DNA from: Thiomonas intermedia | Lineage (GTDB): Bacteria > Pseudomonadota > Gammaproteobacteria > Burkholderiales > Burkholderiaceae_C | DNA length: 64,000 bases | Direction: 5' to 3' | Assembly: GCF_002028405.1 (NCBI RefSeq) | Contig: NZ_CP020046.1 | Location: 1,736,001-1,800,000, forward strand | Shown: in pieces, positions 26,717-39,130 of the stretch | Layout of the letters: each line of letters begins with the position of its first letter | How positions within the stretch are numbered: the stretch's first letter is position 1 | The notes under the pieces: generated by a model | What the model was told of the DNA's origin: nothing | The model's input: only the letters and a program-made list of their open reading frames with translations | Databases searched by the model: none | Translations under genes and position numbers: made by a program

Positions 26717-27058
26717 GTCCCTCAGTCCATTGCGACCGCGCCGAATCTCATCCTGCCGACGCCGCAGCACCGGCTGGCACGCCTGGAACGCATGGCCGGC
26801 GGGGATGTGGTGCGCATCCTCAAGGCGCTGGCGCACCGCGAGCGACTGGCCATTCTCTGTCTGCTGCTTGATGGCGAGCGCTGCGTGCGCGAGCTCGAAC
26901 ACGAAGTCGGCATGCGCCAAGCCGCCCTGTCACAGCAACTGGCCAAGCTGCGCGCCGAGAACATCGTCGAAGCCACCCGCCGCGGGCGCTTCGTGCATTA
27001 CCACATCAAGAGCCAGCAGGTGCTCAACGTGGTTCGCGCGTTGTGCCCCGCCGAATAA
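26708..27058 (+). CDS. ArsR/SmtB-family regulator, possibly a thiol/persulfide sensor
   Basis: A 116-aa winged-helix repressor. The HTH is CVRELEHEVGMRQAALSQQLAKLRAENIVEATRRGRFVHYHI (about 59-100). It has a Cys at 51 in the helix ILCLLLDGE and a C-terminal Cys at 113 (ALCPAE), the same general places as the dithiol of SqrR/BigR persulfide sensors, although the spacing (62) is four shorter than in those proteins. No CxC metal motif of ArsR is seen. Start at 26708; an upstream TTG at 26678 is in frame but lies in the promoter. It is divergent from the MFS gene. Confidence 0.8.
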   Translation: MNIVPQSIATAPNLILPTPQHRLARLERMAGGDVVRILKALAHRERLAILCLLLDGERCVRELEHEVGMRQAALSQQLAKLRAENIVEATRRGRFVHYHIKSQQVLNVVRALCPAE

Positions 27059-27115
27059 GGCCGGGCCACGGGGTCGATCGGAAGTCTGGCGTGCCCGCCC
27101 GAACTCCGCGGCAAC

Positions 27116-27685
27116 TCACCAAGTGCCGTGCAGGCCCCAGTACACGATGAACACCAGCACCAGGGTGGACACGGCCCACCCCCAGGGCGGCATCATGCCC
27201 CAAACGCGGTCGAGCACGCCGGCCCCGTCGTCCACCGGAAGCTGCCCGCGCATGACCTGATCGAAGCGCGAAAAAAACGTCTCCGTCAGACTCTGCGCCG
27301 TACTGTCGACCGTGCCCTTGCCCAGCTGCCCGATGGCGCCGCCCACCTCGGCCGTGGCCTGGTAGTTCATCTGCGTACCGCCGTCAGCCGTCGGTTGCAG
27401 GGCCACCAAGGCGCGCCCCAGGCCGAACCCAGCGCTTCCCGCGTTGCCTTCGAAGCGCAGCACATAGCTGTGCGGCGGGTTGGGATCTTCCAGGGTGAGC
27501 GTGCTGCTGAAGCGGGTCTTGAAGCCACCCACGGCCAGCACCTGCACGACCTCGAAATGGCCGGACCCGGTATCCGTGATCGATTCGCAGCCTGGAATGC
27601 AGGCCTTGAGCACCTCCGGGTTGTTGAGCGCCTCCCAGGTCTTCTGCGGGCTTGTCGGCAACAACCATTTCCCTTTGACATCCAT
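27116..27685 (-). CDS. CoxG-like SRPBCC protein with C-terminal membrane anchor
   Basis: A 189-aa protein of the CO dehydrogenase subunit G (CoxG) family. MDVKGKWLLPTSPQKTWEALNNPEVLKACIPGCESI is the standard N-terminus; the SRPBCC fold continues to about residue 150, with the GTVDSTAQSLTETFF helix, and a C-terminal hydrophobic segment (WAVSTLVLVFIVYWGLH) anchors it. CoxG recruits CO dehydrogenase to the membrane, but no coxMSL genes are here, so a related role with another molybdo-enzyme or none can be argued. The start at 27685 has GGAG six bases upstream. Confidence 0.8.
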   Translation of the reverse strand: MDVKGKWLLPTSPQKTWEALNNPEVLKACIPGCESITDTGSGHFEVVQVLAVGGFKTRFSSTLTLEDPNPPHSYVLRFEGNAGSAGFGLGRALVALQPTADGGTQMNYQATAEVGGAIGQLGKGTVDSTAQSLTETFFSRFDQVMRGQLPVDDGAGVLDRVWGMMPPWGWAVSTLVLVFIVYWGLHGTW

Positions 27686-27919
27686 TCCAGCCTCCATGTC
27701 GTCTGACCGTTGCCGCATCGATTTCAAACGGGGCGGCAGACAGGCATATATCAAGCGCTACTTATATTCTGTGGGCGATGGCAGATGCAAGCTGCAACGC
27801 AGCAAAATCGGGTAACTCCTAATCGGGGCATTACGGATCGTTACGGTCCGGCGACTCTCTGCAGCGCATTGGCGAGGGTCTACACTGATCGGCTCTGCGG
27901 CTTCTCCGGACCGACCACC

Positions 27920-28930
27920 ATGCAGATCACCGTGCTCGACGACTATCAGGATGCCGTGCGCAAACTCGACTGCGCGCAGCAGCTCGATGGCCACGATCTC
28001 AAGATCTTCAACAACACCGTCAAAGGCGTGGGCCAGCTCAGCGTGCGCCTGCGCGACACGCAGGCGCTGGTCCTGATCCGCGAACGCTCGGTGCTGAACC
28101 GGCAATTGCTGGAGAAGTGTCCCAAACTGCAACTCATCGTCCAGACAGGGCGGATCGGCCCGCATGTGGACGTGCAGGCCTGCACCGAACTGGGTATAGC
28201 GGTGGCGGAGGGACAGACCGATCCGGGCGTCACCGCGGAATTGACCTGGGCGCTGGTGCTGGCCGCCATGCGTCGGCTGCCGCAATATGTCGCCAGTCTC
28301 AAGCATGGTGCATGGCAGCAGGCCGGGCTGAAATCACAGTCGATGCCGCCGAATTTCGGTCTGGGCCAGCGACTGGCCGGCAAGACGCTGGGCTTGTGGG
28401 GTTATGGCCGCATCGGCCAGCGCGTCGCCCGATACGGCCAGGCCTTCGACATGCAGGTGCAGGTCTGGGGCAGCGAGGCCTCGCGCGCGCTCGCGGAGAC
28501 GCACGGGTTCAAGGCCGCAGGTTCTCGGGAGGATTTTTTCTCCAGCAGCGATGTGCTCAGCCTGCATCTGCGCCTGAACGACGCCACGCGTCATCTCATC
28601 ACCCTGGCCGACCTGTCGCTGATGCAGCCCACGGCGCTGCTGGTCAACACCGCCCGCCCCGAACTCCTCGCGCCCGACGCCCTGGTGGCCGCGCTCAACC
28701 GCGGGCGACCGGGCCTGGCCGCGGTGGATGTGTTCGAGGCCGAGCCCATCCTGCAGGGCCATCCTTTGCTGCGACTCGAAAACGCCATCTGCACCCCCCA
28801 CATCGGCTTTGTCGAGCAGGAGCACTATGAACAAATGTTCGCCCAGGCGTTCCAGACCATCCAGCAGTTCGCCGCGGGCGATTTGAGCGCCGTGCTCAAC
28901 GCGCAAGAACTCATCCCGCGGCGGGCTTGA
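27920..28930 (+). CDS. D-2-hydroxyacid dehydrogenase family protein
   Basis: A 336-aa NAD-dependent oxidoreductase of the phosphoglycerate/hydroxypyruvate dehydrogenase family. The Rossmann motif GLWGYGRIGQRVA is at about 155-167; the catalytic trio is Arg in NTARPELL, Glu in FEAEP and His in TPHIGF. MQITVLDDYQDAV is the usual N-terminus of the subgroup annotated as D-2-hydroxyacid dehydrogenase. The substrate is not evident. The ATG at 27920 is chosen; the longer open frame upstream has no family similarity. Confidence 0.88.
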   Translation: MQITVLDDYQDAVRKLDCAQQLDGHDLKIFNNTVKGVGQLSVRLRDTQALVLIRERSVLNRQLLEKCPKLQLIVQTGRIGPHVDVQACTELGIAVAEGQTDPGVTAELTWALVLAAMRRLPQYVASLKHGAWQQAGLKSQSMPPNFGLGQRLAGKTLGLWGYGRIGQRVARYGQAFDMQVQVWGSEASRALAETHGFKAAGSREDFFSSSDVLSLHLRLNDATRHLITLADLSLMQPTALLVNTARPELLAPDALVAALNRGRPGLAAVDVFEAEPILQGHPLLRLENAICTPHIGFVEQEHYEQMFAQAFQTIQQFAAGDLSAVLNAQELIPRRA

Positions 28931-28945
28931 TCCCGCGCGTCAACG

Positions 28946-30364
28946 CTACTTGCCGATACAGAAGCTCGAGAAGATCGCGCCGAGCAGATCGTCGGGGGTG
29001 TATTCCCCGGTGATGGTCATCAGCGCCTGATGCGCCAGTCTCAGCTCCTCGGCCAGAAGGTCGAGCGGCGCCTGAGCATCCAGCTCGATGAGACGCACGG
29101 CCGCATCGAGGTGCTGCCGCGTTTGCGCCAGCGCCTGCACATGCCGCTGCCGCGCGATGAACACCCCTTCACTGCCCTGCTGCGCTCCGGCCAACGTCAA
29201 CAGCTTGTGGCGCAAGGTCTGCAGGCCCTCGCCGCTGGCGGCCGAGATCCAGACCGCCTCGCCCGCCTCCAGCCCCCAATCCGCCCAGACCCTGGGCAGT
29301 TGCAAGGCCAGTGCGTCCGCATCGACCCGGTCGCGCTTGTTGAACACATGCAGCACCGGTGCGCCCCGGGGCAGACCACGGGCGATGTCAGCCTCGGCCT
29401 GGGCGTAGCCGGGAGCATGCAGGCGGCTGAGATCGTGCAGGAACAGCACCACGTCGGCGTCGGCAATCGCGTGCCAGCTGCGCTCCACACCGATGCGCTC
29501 CACCACGTCGGCGCTATCGCGCAGTCCGGCGGTGTCGACGATGTGCAGCGGCACGCCCTCGATCTGGATGGTCTGGCTGACCTTGTCACGCGTGGTGCCG
29601 GCGATGGGCGTGACGATGGCCAGCTCGGCGCCCGCCAGGGCGTTGAGCAAAGAGCTCTTGCCCACGTTCGGCTGGCCCGCCAGAACCACCCGCAGCCCTT
29701 CGCGCAGCAGGGCGCCCTGCCGGGTCCTGGCCTGCACCTGTTGCAAGGCCCGCTCCAAAGTCTGCAAGCGCTGTTGCGCCTGGGCCTGCCGCAGAAAATC
29801 AATGTCTTCCTCGGGAAAATCGAGCGTGGCTTCGACCAGCAGTCTCAGTTCGACCAGCTCGGCGGCGAGCTGACCCACGGCGCGCGACAGCTCGCCGGCC
29901 AGCGCCCGGGTGGCGCTGCGGGCGGCCGCCTCGGTGCTGGCATCGATCAGATCGGCCACGCTCTCGGCCTGCGCCAGATCGAGCTTGCCATTGAGAAACG
30001 CGCGGCGGGTGAACTCGCCGGGCTGCGCCACCCGCAGGCGCGAAGACGCACCCAGTTCGAGCAGCCGGGCGAGCAGCAGCTGCAGCACCACCGGCCCGCC
30101 GTGGATCTGCAGCTCCAGCACATCCTCGCCGGTGTAGGAATGCGGCGCCGGGAAGTACAGCGCCAGCCCCTGATCGATCACCCCGCCCTGACCATCGCCG
30201 AACGGCAGATAGGTGGCATGGCGCGGCACCAGCGCCCGGCCGCTGATGGCCTGGGCCAGGGCCCCGAGCGATTTGCCCGAAGCCCGCACGATGCCCACGG
30301 CACCACGCCCGGGCGCCGTGGCAATCGCCACGATCGGATCGCCGTCCTGCGCCAGCAGATTCAT
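28946..30364 (-). CDS. mnmE: tRNA modification GTPase MnmE (TrmE)
   Basis: A 472-aa GTPase that works with MnmG on wobble uridine 34. The N-terminal formyl-THF-binding domain begins [19 protein letters not shown]. The G domain has P-loop [12 protein letters not shown], switch GTTRDKV and DTAGLR, and NKRD. The C-terminal FCIGK motif with its cysteine is intact. It starts 30 bp downstream of yidC and ends the rpmH-rnpA-yidD-yidC-mnmE series. Confidence 0.96.
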   Translation of the reverse strand: MNLLAQDGDPIVAIATAPGRGAVGIVRASGKSLGALAQAISGRALVPRHATYLPFGDGQGGVIDQGLALYFPAPHSYTGEDVLELQIHGGPVVLQLLLARLLELGASSRLRVAQPGEFTRRAFLNGKLDLAQAESVADLIDASTEAAARSATRALAGELSRAVGQLAAELVELRLLVEATLDFPEEDIDFLRQAQAQQRLQTLERALQQVQARTRQGALLREGLRVVLAGQPNVGKSSLLNALAGAELAIVTPIAGTTRDKVSQTIQIEGVPLHIVDTAGLRDSADVVERIGVERSWHAIADADVVLFLHDLSRLHAPGYAQAEADIARGLPRGAPVLHVFNKRDRVDADALALQLPRVWADWGLEAGEAVWISAASGEGLQTLRHKLLTLAGAQQGSEGVFIARQRHVQALAQTRQHLDAAVRLIELDAQAPLDLLAEELRLAHQALMTITGEYTPDDLLGAIFSSFCIGK

Positions 30365-30394
30365 GGCCTAGCGCCAGCGCCGTTCAGGTCGGCC

Positions 30395-32098
30395 TTACTT
30401 GGTCGGCGTGCTGGCCGCGGCGTCGGTCAACACGCCGACACCCATCTTCTTGTTGATGAACCACTGCTGGGCAATGGACGTCGTGTTGTTGGTCAGCCAG
30501 TACAGCACCAGGCCTGCCGGGAAGAAGAAGAACATGATGGAGAACGCCGCGGGCATGATCCACATCAGCCGCGCCTGCATCGGGTCGGGCGGCGTCGGAT
30601 TGAGCTTGACCTGCAGGAAGGAGGTCGCGGTCATGACCGCGGGCAGGATGTAGAACGGATCTTTGGCCGACAGGTCGTGAATCCACAGAATCCAGGGCGC
30701 GCCGCGCAACTCCACGCTCGACAGCAGCACCCAATACAGCGCGATGAACACCGGAATCTGGATCACGATGGGCAGGCAGCCGCCCAGCGGGTTGATCTTC
30801 TCCTTGCGGTACAGCTCGACCATGGCCTGGTTCATCTTGGTCTGATCGCCCTTGTACTGCTCACGCAGCGCGTTGATGCGCGGGCCGACCGCCTTCATGC
30901 GGGCCATCGACTTGTAGCTGGCCGCCGTCAGCGGGAAGAACGCCAGCTTGATCAACAGGGTCAGCACGATGATGGACCAGCCCCAGTTCTGCACCACGCG
31001 ATGAATCACTTCCAGCAGCCAGAAAATCGGCTTGGCCAGAATGGTGACCCAGCCATAGTCCTTCACCAGCTCCAGGCCGGGGGCGAGCGCGCCCAGCGTG
31101 CTCTCCAGCTCGGGGCCGACGAACAGCTTCGCATTCGTGGTGATGCTCTTGCCCGGCGCAATCTGCGCCAGGGGCTGGATCACCCCCACCGCGTACAGGT
31201 TGTCGCCCAGCTTGCGGGTATAGAGATCGCGCGTGCCTTCATAGGGCTCGGGCACCCAGGCCGAGACGAAGTAGTGCTGAATCATGGCGACCCAGCCGCT
31301 GTCGGCCTTCTTGGGCGTCTCGTTGGTCTTCAGATCCTTGAACTCGAACTTCTGGAACTTGTTGGCGTTGTCGTAATACGCCGGTCCGGTGTAGGTGTGA
31401 TAGAAGTGCGAATCGTCGCCCGGAGGCGTGTTGCCGTCGCGCACGAGCTGCATATACATCTGCGGCGTCACCGCGGCACTGCCGGTGTTGGTGATGGTGT
31501 TCTGCACATCCACCACATAGCTGTCACGGGTGAAGGTGTAGGTGCGCTCGAGTTTGATGCCGCCCAGATCGGGCGAAACCAGCTTGACCTGCAAGGTCTT
31601 GGCGTTGCCCATGTCGCGTGGACCGGGCTGCACCGTCATCTCGGTTTCATGGTTGGGAAAATCGCCGCCGATCAGGCCGGACTGCGCCATGTATTTATTG
31701 CTCGCCGAGTCGTCGAACAGCACCACATTCTTGCCCGGCTCGGTGCGGCTCTCATACTTGAGCAGCTTGGCGTACACCAGATTGCCGCCGCGAGAGGAAA
31801 TCTTCACCTCCATCAAGTCGGTGTGCAGAGTAGTGATCTGCGCCGCGGGTGCCGATGACGCTGCGCCGACCGGCGCGGCCAGAGGAGCGCCAGTGGCCGC
31901 GCTTGTGGTGCCCGGCAGCGTGGCCGCACTCGGCGCGGCCTGCGGCACGGCGCTGGTCGGCGCACTCGCCACCTGCGCGGGATGGGCCGGCGGGGTTCCG
32001 AACAAGTCGGTCTCACCGTTGTAGCGCAACCATGCGTTGTACAGAAAAATCATCGACATGGCGAATACCACCCAAAGAACCGAACGGCGGAGATCCAT
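30395..32098 (-). CDS. yidC: Membrane protein insertase YidC
   Basis: A 567-aa inner-membrane insertase. The N-terminal anchor (SVLWVVFAMSMIFLYNAW) precedes a large periplasmic domain (about 60-360), followed by the conserved five-helix core containing LIKLAFFPLTAASYKSMARMKAVGPRI (basic hydrophilic-groove region) and LGGCLPIVIQIPVFIALYWVLLSSVELRGAPW. MDLRRSVLW at 32098 is chosen over an upstream TTG. The gene is in the conserved order rpmH-rnpA-yidD-yidC. Confidence 0.96.
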   Translation of the reverse strand: MDLRRSVLWVVFAMSMIFLYNAWLRYNGETDLFGTPPAHPAQVASAPTSAVPQAAPSAATLPGTTSAATGAPLAAPVGAASSAPAAQITTLHTDLMEVKISSRGGNLVYAKLLKYESRTEPGKNVVLFDDSASNKYMAQSGLIGGDFPNHETEMTVQPGPRDMGNAKTLQVKLVSPDLGGIKLERTYTFTRDSYVVDVQNTITNTGSAAVTPQMYMQLVRDGNTPPGDDSHFYHTYTGPAYYDNANKFQKFEFKDLKTNETPKKADSGWVAMIQHYFVSAWVPEPYEGTRDLYTRKLGDNLYAVGVIQPLAQIAPGKSITTNAKLFVGPELESTLGALAPGLELVKDYGWVTILAKPIFWLLEVIHRVVQNWGWSIIVLTLLIKLAFFPLTAASYKSMARMKAVGPRINALREQYKGDQTKMNQAMVELYRKEKINPLGGCLPIVIQIPVFIALYWVLLSSVELRGAPWILWIHDLSAKDPFYILPAVMTATSFLQVKLNPTPPDPMQARLMWIMPAAFSIMFFFFPAGLVLYWLTNNTTSIAQQWFINKKMGVGVLTDAAASTPTK

Positions 32099-32139
32099 AC
32101 GCAAATCCTGTTGTAGTGATGCAGAAGTGCCCGAAGACT

Positions 32140-32553
32140 TCAGGGCTTGGAAGAGAGGAATGAAGCTGGGGGTTTCGAAGCCCTCGCGCCGGTGCCAGAC
32201 ACCCCGGGCGAAACCGATTCATCAGACGTCGACGCGCTATTGTGCATGGCGGCCGGAGACGGTTCCTGAACCGCCTCCGACACCGCGGGCTCCGCCGACG
32301 CATCGGCATCGCCGCGATGACGCCAGGGCGCCCAGGTAAAACTCTCGGGCACCGGCTCATGCCCGCCGCGACACCACGGCTGACAGCGCAGGATTCTCGC
32401 GGCTCCCAGATAGGTTCCCGCCGCCGCGCCGTGCCGTTCCAGCGCGTCGATGGTGTACTGCGAGCATGTCGGGTAAAAGCGGCACTGCCCACCCACCCAG
32501 GGACTGAGCAGCAGCCGATACAGCCGCACCAACCCGATCAGCATCTGCTTCAT
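32140..32553 (-). CDS. yidD: Membrane protein insertion efficiency factor YidD
   Basis: A 137-aa protein; the first 80 residues are the family core (MKQMLIGLVRLYRLLLSPWVGGQCRFYPTCSQY..., RHG, GxRILRCQPW, GGHEPVP). It assists YidC-dependent insertion. About 55 extra C-terminal residues, rich in Ala, Ser and Pro, are longer than in E. coli (85 aa). Its ATG overlaps the rnpA stop codon (ATGA), so the two are coupled. Confidence 0.92.
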   Translation of the reverse strand: MKQMLIGLVRLYRLLLSPWVGGQCRFYPTCSQYTIDALERHGAAAGTYLGAARILRCQPWCRGGHEPVPESFTWAPWRHRGDADASAEPAVSEAVQEPSPAAMHNSASTSDESVSPGVSGTGARASKPPASFLSSKP

Positions 32554-32969
32554 GCGGAACTCCGCCCGGTCACGATCACCGTGCGTTCGATCCAGGCCTG
32601 GAGCAAAGCGTTCACCGCCTGCTGCACATAAGCCAGCAGGGCCGGCGAACGGGCGCTGCGGAAATCCGCCGGAAGCTTGCGCGTCAGACGCAGCATCAGC
32701 ACCGGCGCCTGCAACTGCGCGGCCTCCGGAAGACGCAGTTCGCGCAGCGCCTGGCGCATCACCCGCTTGATGAGGTTGCGGCGCACAGCGGCCTTGCAGA
32801 ATTTTTTCGGGATGACCAGTCCGAGCCAGCAGCGCGACGGCGCCGCGCCCACCTGCTGCCACTCGGCCGAGGCCGCGCGGTAATGCAGTCGGAACTCCGC
32901 CTGCTGAATGTGGCGCGCAGCAAAAAGCGCGGCAAACGCGTCGGGTTGCCGCAGCATTTCGATATTCAT
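32550..32969 (-). CDS. rnpA: Ribonuclease P protein component RnpA
   Basis: Protein subunit of RNase P, which trims 5' leaders of tRNA precursors. The RNR-type signature is present as AAVRRNLIKRVMRQALRE, preceded by LGLVIPKKFCKAA. Starting at MNIEMLRQPDAF (32969) gives 139 aa; a second ATG at 32957 is possible and the frame is open further upstream to 33074. No strong ribosome-binding site decides between them. Confidence 0.92.
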   Translation of the reverse strand: MNIEMLRQPDAFAALFAARHIQQAEFRLHYRAASAEWQQVGAAPSRCWLGLVIPKKFCKAAVRRNLIKRVMRQALRELRLPEAAQLQAPVLMLRLTRKLPADFRSARSPALLAYVQQAVNALLQAWIERTVIVTGRSSA

Positions 32970-33087
32970 GGCACTCGGAAGTGCGGTGGAAGGATCGGAC
33001 GTCGCGTCTTCGGCTCGCGCATGCGCGACCCCGCCAGACTGCAAGCCAGAAACCCGCAGACCGCTCAAACCCAACGGTCTGCCGACT

Positions 33088-33222
33088 TCAGACTGCCAGA
33101 CGCTTGCGACCCTTGGCGCGGCGGGCGTTGATCACCGCACGGCCACCCTTGGTCTTCATGCGCACCAAAAAGCCATGGGTGCGCTGACGGCGGGTCTTCG
33201 AAGGTTGATACGTACGTTTCAT
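33088..33222 (-). CDS. rpmH: 50S ribosomal protein L34
   Basis: A 44-aa protein beginning [18 protein letters not shown] and ending [11 protein letters not shown], the universal L34 pattern. It is too short for most ORF cut-offs but unmistakable. It is the first gene of the minus-strand series rpmH-rnpA-yidD-yidC-mnmE and diverges from dnaA. Confidence 0.97.
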   Translation of the reverse strand: MKRTYQPSKTRRQRTHGFLVRMKTKGGRAVINARRAKGRKRLAV

Positions 33223-33641
33223 GAAACTCACCTTGATTGAAAAACGGCCCGGACGAATGCTGTCCAGAAAAATGCGCTCGAATCCGGGTCAAACGAAGGC
33301 CGGGATTCCGAAAAAAAGCCCTCCATTGGACTGATCTTTACCCTGTTTGTCAAACAAGACCCCATTTTCTCATGCCTCTACGCCCTATCCAGAACGCCCC
33401 AGGCCTCGGCGGCCCAAGCCACATCGCCGTCATCCCGGCGTCTCCGGCGGACATGAAAAAAAGCGTCCTCGGTCTGTGGATAACCTGTGCAGCGGAGTTA
33501 AACTCAATCGCTTGCGCAAGGCGTTCACGGTCCGTGATTCGCCCTTTCGCCACTCCCCGCACCGCCGTAAAAAACTCCGTTTTCCGACCCTATCGTCACA
33601 GACGAGACGCCTCGGAACCTGCCTCTTTCCTTGTTTTCTGC
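33223..33641. promoter_or_regulatory. rpmH-dnaA divergent promoter region with one DnaA box
   Basis: This 419-bp gap holds no credible gene. A perfect DnaA box (TGTGGATAA, reverse complement of TTATCCACA) lies at 33475-33483, 159 bp before the dnaA ATG. It fits autoregulation of dnaA, and the region could also contribute to the origin. Confidence 0.65.
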
Positions 33642-35090
33642 ATGACTCACGAACAATCCTGGCAGCAGTGCTGCGCCCAGCTGGCCACGGTCATTCCCGA
33701 TCAACAGTTCGCGGCCTGGATCAAGCCGCTGTCCACCCCCCAATGGAGCGATGACGGCAGCACCGCCGTGCTCAACGTACCCAACCGCTTCAAGCTCGAC
33801 TGGCTGCGCTCGCAGTATGGCGCCCGCATCACCGAATCGCTCAGCTCCGTCATGGGCCGACCCGTGCAGGTCGATTTCATGGTGCAGAAAGTACCGGCCC
33901 GTCCGGCCCTGCACCACAGCGGTGGCCAAGGGCTGCAGCCGGGCCAGGGCGGCGCGGCGTCATCGCCCCGCCCCGGGACGCCGGTCAGAGAGCTGGCCGA
34001 TGGGTCTTCCGCGCCGCCCACCGACACCCCCATCTCGGCCCGGGACTCCGCCGAGGCCGACGCGCTCGAACGCTCCCGCCTCAACCCGATGCTCAACTTC
34101 GAGACGCTGGTCACCGGCAAGGCCAACCAGCTCGCTCGCGCCGCGGCCATCCAGGTCGCGGAGAACCCCGGGCGCTCCTACAACCCGCTGTTCATTTACG
34201 GCGGCGTCGGTCTGGGCAAAACTCACCTGATGCACGCCGTCGGCAACGCCCTGCTGGCGCAACAACCGGGCGCCCGCATCCGTTACCTGCAGGCCGAGCA
34301 GTTTGTGAGCGAAGTCGTGCGTGCCTATCAGCGCAAGGCCTTCGAGGAATTCAAGCGCTACTACCACTCGCTCGACCTGCTTTTGATCGACGATGTGCAG
34401 TTCTTCGCCGGCAAGGACAAGACGCAGGAAGAGTTCTTCTACGCCTTCGAGGCCCTCATCACCAAGCGCTCGCAGATCATCCTGACCAGCGATACCTACC
34501 CCAAGGAATTGCGGGAGATGGATCAGCGTCTGGTTTCCCGCTTCGATTCCGGTCTGACGGTGGCCATCGAACCGCCCGAACTGGAGATGCGCGTGGCCAT
34601 TCTGCTGCGCAAGGCCGATGCCGAACTGACCAGTCTGCCGGAAGAAGTGGCGTTTTTTGTCGCCAAGAATGTGCGCTCCAACGTGCGCGAACTCGAAGGT
34701 GCGCTGCGAAAAATCCTGGCCTACGCGCGCTTCAGCGGGCAAGATGTCTCGATTGGTCTGGCCAAGGAGGCGCTCAAGGACCTTCTTTCACTGCAGAATC
34801 GCCAGGTCTCCGTGGAGAACATCCAAAAGACCGTGGCCGACTTCTACAAAATCAAGGTGGCCGACATGTATTCCAAAAAACGTCCCGCCAGCATCGCCCG
34901 GCCTCGCCAGATTGCCATGTATCTCGCCAAGGAGCTGACGCACAAGAGCCTGCCGGAGATCGGCGAACTGTTCGGGGGGCGCGATCACACCACGGTCTTG
35001 CACGCCGTGCGCAAGATCGGACAGGAGCGCACCAAGCTGCAGGAACTCAACCAGCAGCTCCACGTACTGGAACAAACGCTCAAAGCCTGA
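33642..35090 (+). CDS. dnaA: Chromosomal replication initiator DnaA
   Basis: A 482-aa AAA+ initiator. Domain I ([24 protein letters not shown]) is at the N-terminus, then a variable linker (about 90-140); domain III has Walker [17 protein letters not shown] and Walker [13 protein letters not shown]; the domain IV signature [15 protein letters not shown] binds DnaA boxes. The ATG at 33642 gives the standard N-terminus; an open frame extends upstream without similarity. It is followed by dnaN and gyrB in the classical order. Confidence 0.97.
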   Translation: MTHEQSWQQCCAQLATVIPDQQFAAWIKPLSTPQWSDDGSTAVLNVPNRFKLDWLRSQYGARITESLSSVMGRPVQVDFMVQKVPARPALHHSGGQGLQPGQGGAASSPRPGTPVRELADGSSAPPTDTPISARDSAEADALERSRLNPMLNFETLVTGKANQLARAAAIQVAENPGRSYNPLFIYGGVGLGKTHLMHAVGNALLAQQPGARIRYLQAEQFVSEVVRAYQRKAFEEFKRYYHSLDLLLIDDVQFFAGKDKTQEEFFYAFEALITKRSQIILTSDTYPKELREMDQRLVSRFDSGLTVAIEPPELEMRVAILLRKADAELTSLPEEVAFFVAKNVRSNVRELEGALRKILAYARFSGQDVSIGLAKEALKDLLSLQNRQVSVENIQKTVADFYKIKVADMYSKKRPASIARPRQIAMYLAKELTHKSLPEIGELFGGRDHTTVLHAVRKIGQERTKLQELNQQLHVLEQTLKA

Positions 35091-35345
35091 TGCCGGGCAG
35101 CCGCGGAATCGGTGGCAAGGCGCCGAAAAAGAACAAGTCGTTGTGTAGGGTGTGAAGAATTTCTGGATAAGTCGGCAGATCCTGCAACTTGAGGCAAGTT
35201 GTTCCAAACCGTCCTTTTGCTCCCGGCCGTTTGTCCACAGACCTCTGTAACGATGCAAGCCGCATGAATACAGCGCTTTTTGTCTTATCCACAAGCCGGG
35301 GCGCCCCTTACTATCAGTCCTATTCTGAATAAAGGAAAAGAAAGA
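35091..35345. other. oriC: Candidate oriC in the dnaA-dnaN gap
   Basis: The 255-bp gap carries a perfect DnaA box TTATCCACA (35285-35293), TTGTCCACA (35231-35239, one mismatch) and TCTGGATAA (35162-35170, one mismatch on the opposite strand), with an A-rich stretch just before dnaN. Clustering of boxes next to dnaA/dnaN is typical of bacterial origins. The upstream rpmH-dnaA gap, with a single box, is the alternative. Confidence 0.5.
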
Positions 35346-36461
35346 ATGAACAGATTGACGTCTTCCCGTGATGAACTGCTCAAACTGCTCGGCCAAGGCG
35401 CAGGTATCGTCGAACGTCGCCAAACCCTGCCCATCCTGGCCAATGTGCTCATCCAGCACAACGTCCATGGCACCCAGTTCATCACCAGCGACATGGAAGT
35501 GCAGATTCGCCTCCAGGCGGGTGAGGCGGTTCAGACCAGTGCGGAAGATGCGGCCATCACGGTCAATATGCGCAAGCTGCTCGACATCCTGCGCGCGGCC
35601 AGTCCGGGCAACGTTACGCTGGAATGGTCTGAAGGCAAGATGACGGTTCGCGCTGCCAAGAGCCGCTTCAGCCTGCAGACCTTGCCGGCCGAAGACTTTC
35701 CGCTGGTGCGCGCCGCGGCCGATTTCAGCGACCATGTGCTGCGACTGCCGCAAAAACTACTCAAGCGACTGCTCGGCCTCACCCACTTCGCCATGGCGCA
35801 GCACGATATCCGCTACTACCTCAACGGTATGCTGTGGGTCGCTGAAGGGCAGCAGATGCATCTGGTGGCCACCGATGGACACCGCATGACCCTGGCCACC
35901 GCCCCGCTGGAAAAATCGGTTGAACGTCGCGAAATCATCCTGCCGCGCAAGACCGTGCTCGAACTCTCGCGCCTGTTGGGCGACGACGACGAGGCCATGA
36001 TCGACATCGCGCTGGCCAGCAACCAGGCCCGCCTGAGCATGGACGGCCTCGAATTCACCAGCAAGCTCATCGAAGGCAAGTTTCCCGACTACCAGCGCGT
36101 CGTGCCGAAAGGCCACCGCAATATGCTTCAGGTTGAGCGCACCACCCTGCAGGCGGCGCTGCAGCGCGTGGCCATTCTCACCAACGACAAGTTCAAGGGC
36201 GTGCGCGTGAACCTCGAACCGGGTCTGCTGCGGCTGACCTCCATCAACGCCGAGCAGGAGGAAGCGCAGGAAGAGATCGACGTCGATTACGGCGGCGATG
36301 CCATCGAGATCGGCTTCAATATCGCCTATCTCATCGATGCCCTGGCCAATATGACCTCCGATCAGGTGCGCCTCGAACTGCTCGACGGGGCCAGCAGCGC
36401 CCTGTTCACCATGCCCGACGAACCCAATTTCAAGTACGTGGTCATGCCCATGCGGATCTGA
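35346..36461 (+). CDS. dnaN: DNA polymerase III beta sliding clamp
   Basis: A 371-aa ring-forming processivity clamp with three repeated domains. Family segments include RRQTLPILANVLI near residue 24, the ATDGHRMTLA motif near 178, and the C-terminal FKYVVMPMRI. The ATG at 35346 follows AAAGGAAAAG and gives the normal length; a frame open from 35280 is not needed. It lies 255 bp from dnaA and 84 bp from gyrB. Confidence 0.97.
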   Translation: MNRLTSSRDELLKLLGQGAGIVERRQTLPILANVLIQHNVHGTQFITSDMEVQIRLQAGEAVQTSAEDAAITVNMRKLLDILRAASPGNVTLEWSEGKMTVRAAKSRFSLQTLPAEDFPLVRAAADFSDHVLRLPQKLLKRLLGLTHFAMAQHDIRYYLNGMLWVAEGQQMHLVATDGHRMTLATAPLEKSVERREIILPRKTVLELSRLLGDDDEAMIDIALASNQARLSMDGLEFTSKLIEGKFPDYQRVVPKGHRNMLQVERTTLQAALQRVAILTNDKFKGVRVNLEPGLLRLTSINAEQEEAQEEIDVDYGGDAIEIGFNIAYLIDALANMTSDQVRLELLDGASSALFTMPDEPNFKYVVMPMRI

Positions 36462-36536
36462 CCAGGCGCCCACCGCGCTTCACCCGGCGTCACCGTATCG
36501 ATTTTTTCCATGGAGGCCCATGGAATCCGTTTTTGA

Positions 36537-39029
<2,493 letters not shown>

Positions 39030-39075
39030 GTCTGCCCGCCCGCGCGCGGCACCATGAACCAACTTTACTGACCCC

Positions 39076-39105
39076 CCAATGCCCGGCCTTCCGGGCATTG
39101 GCGTT
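39076..39105 (+). terminator. Terminator after gyrB
   Basis: CCAATGCCCGG (39076-39086) pairs perfectly with CCGGGCATTGG (39091-39101) around a 4-base loop. Only a short T stretch (CGTTT) follows. It separates gyrB from the restriction-modification operon. Confidence 0.75.
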
Positions 39106-39130
39106 TCTGGCACACCCACAACACGTCATC

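Noticed and set aside
27116-27685. CO dehydrogenase locus inferred from the CoxG-like gene
   Set aside because: No coxM, coxS or coxL homologue is adjacent, so the single gene does not support CO oxidation.
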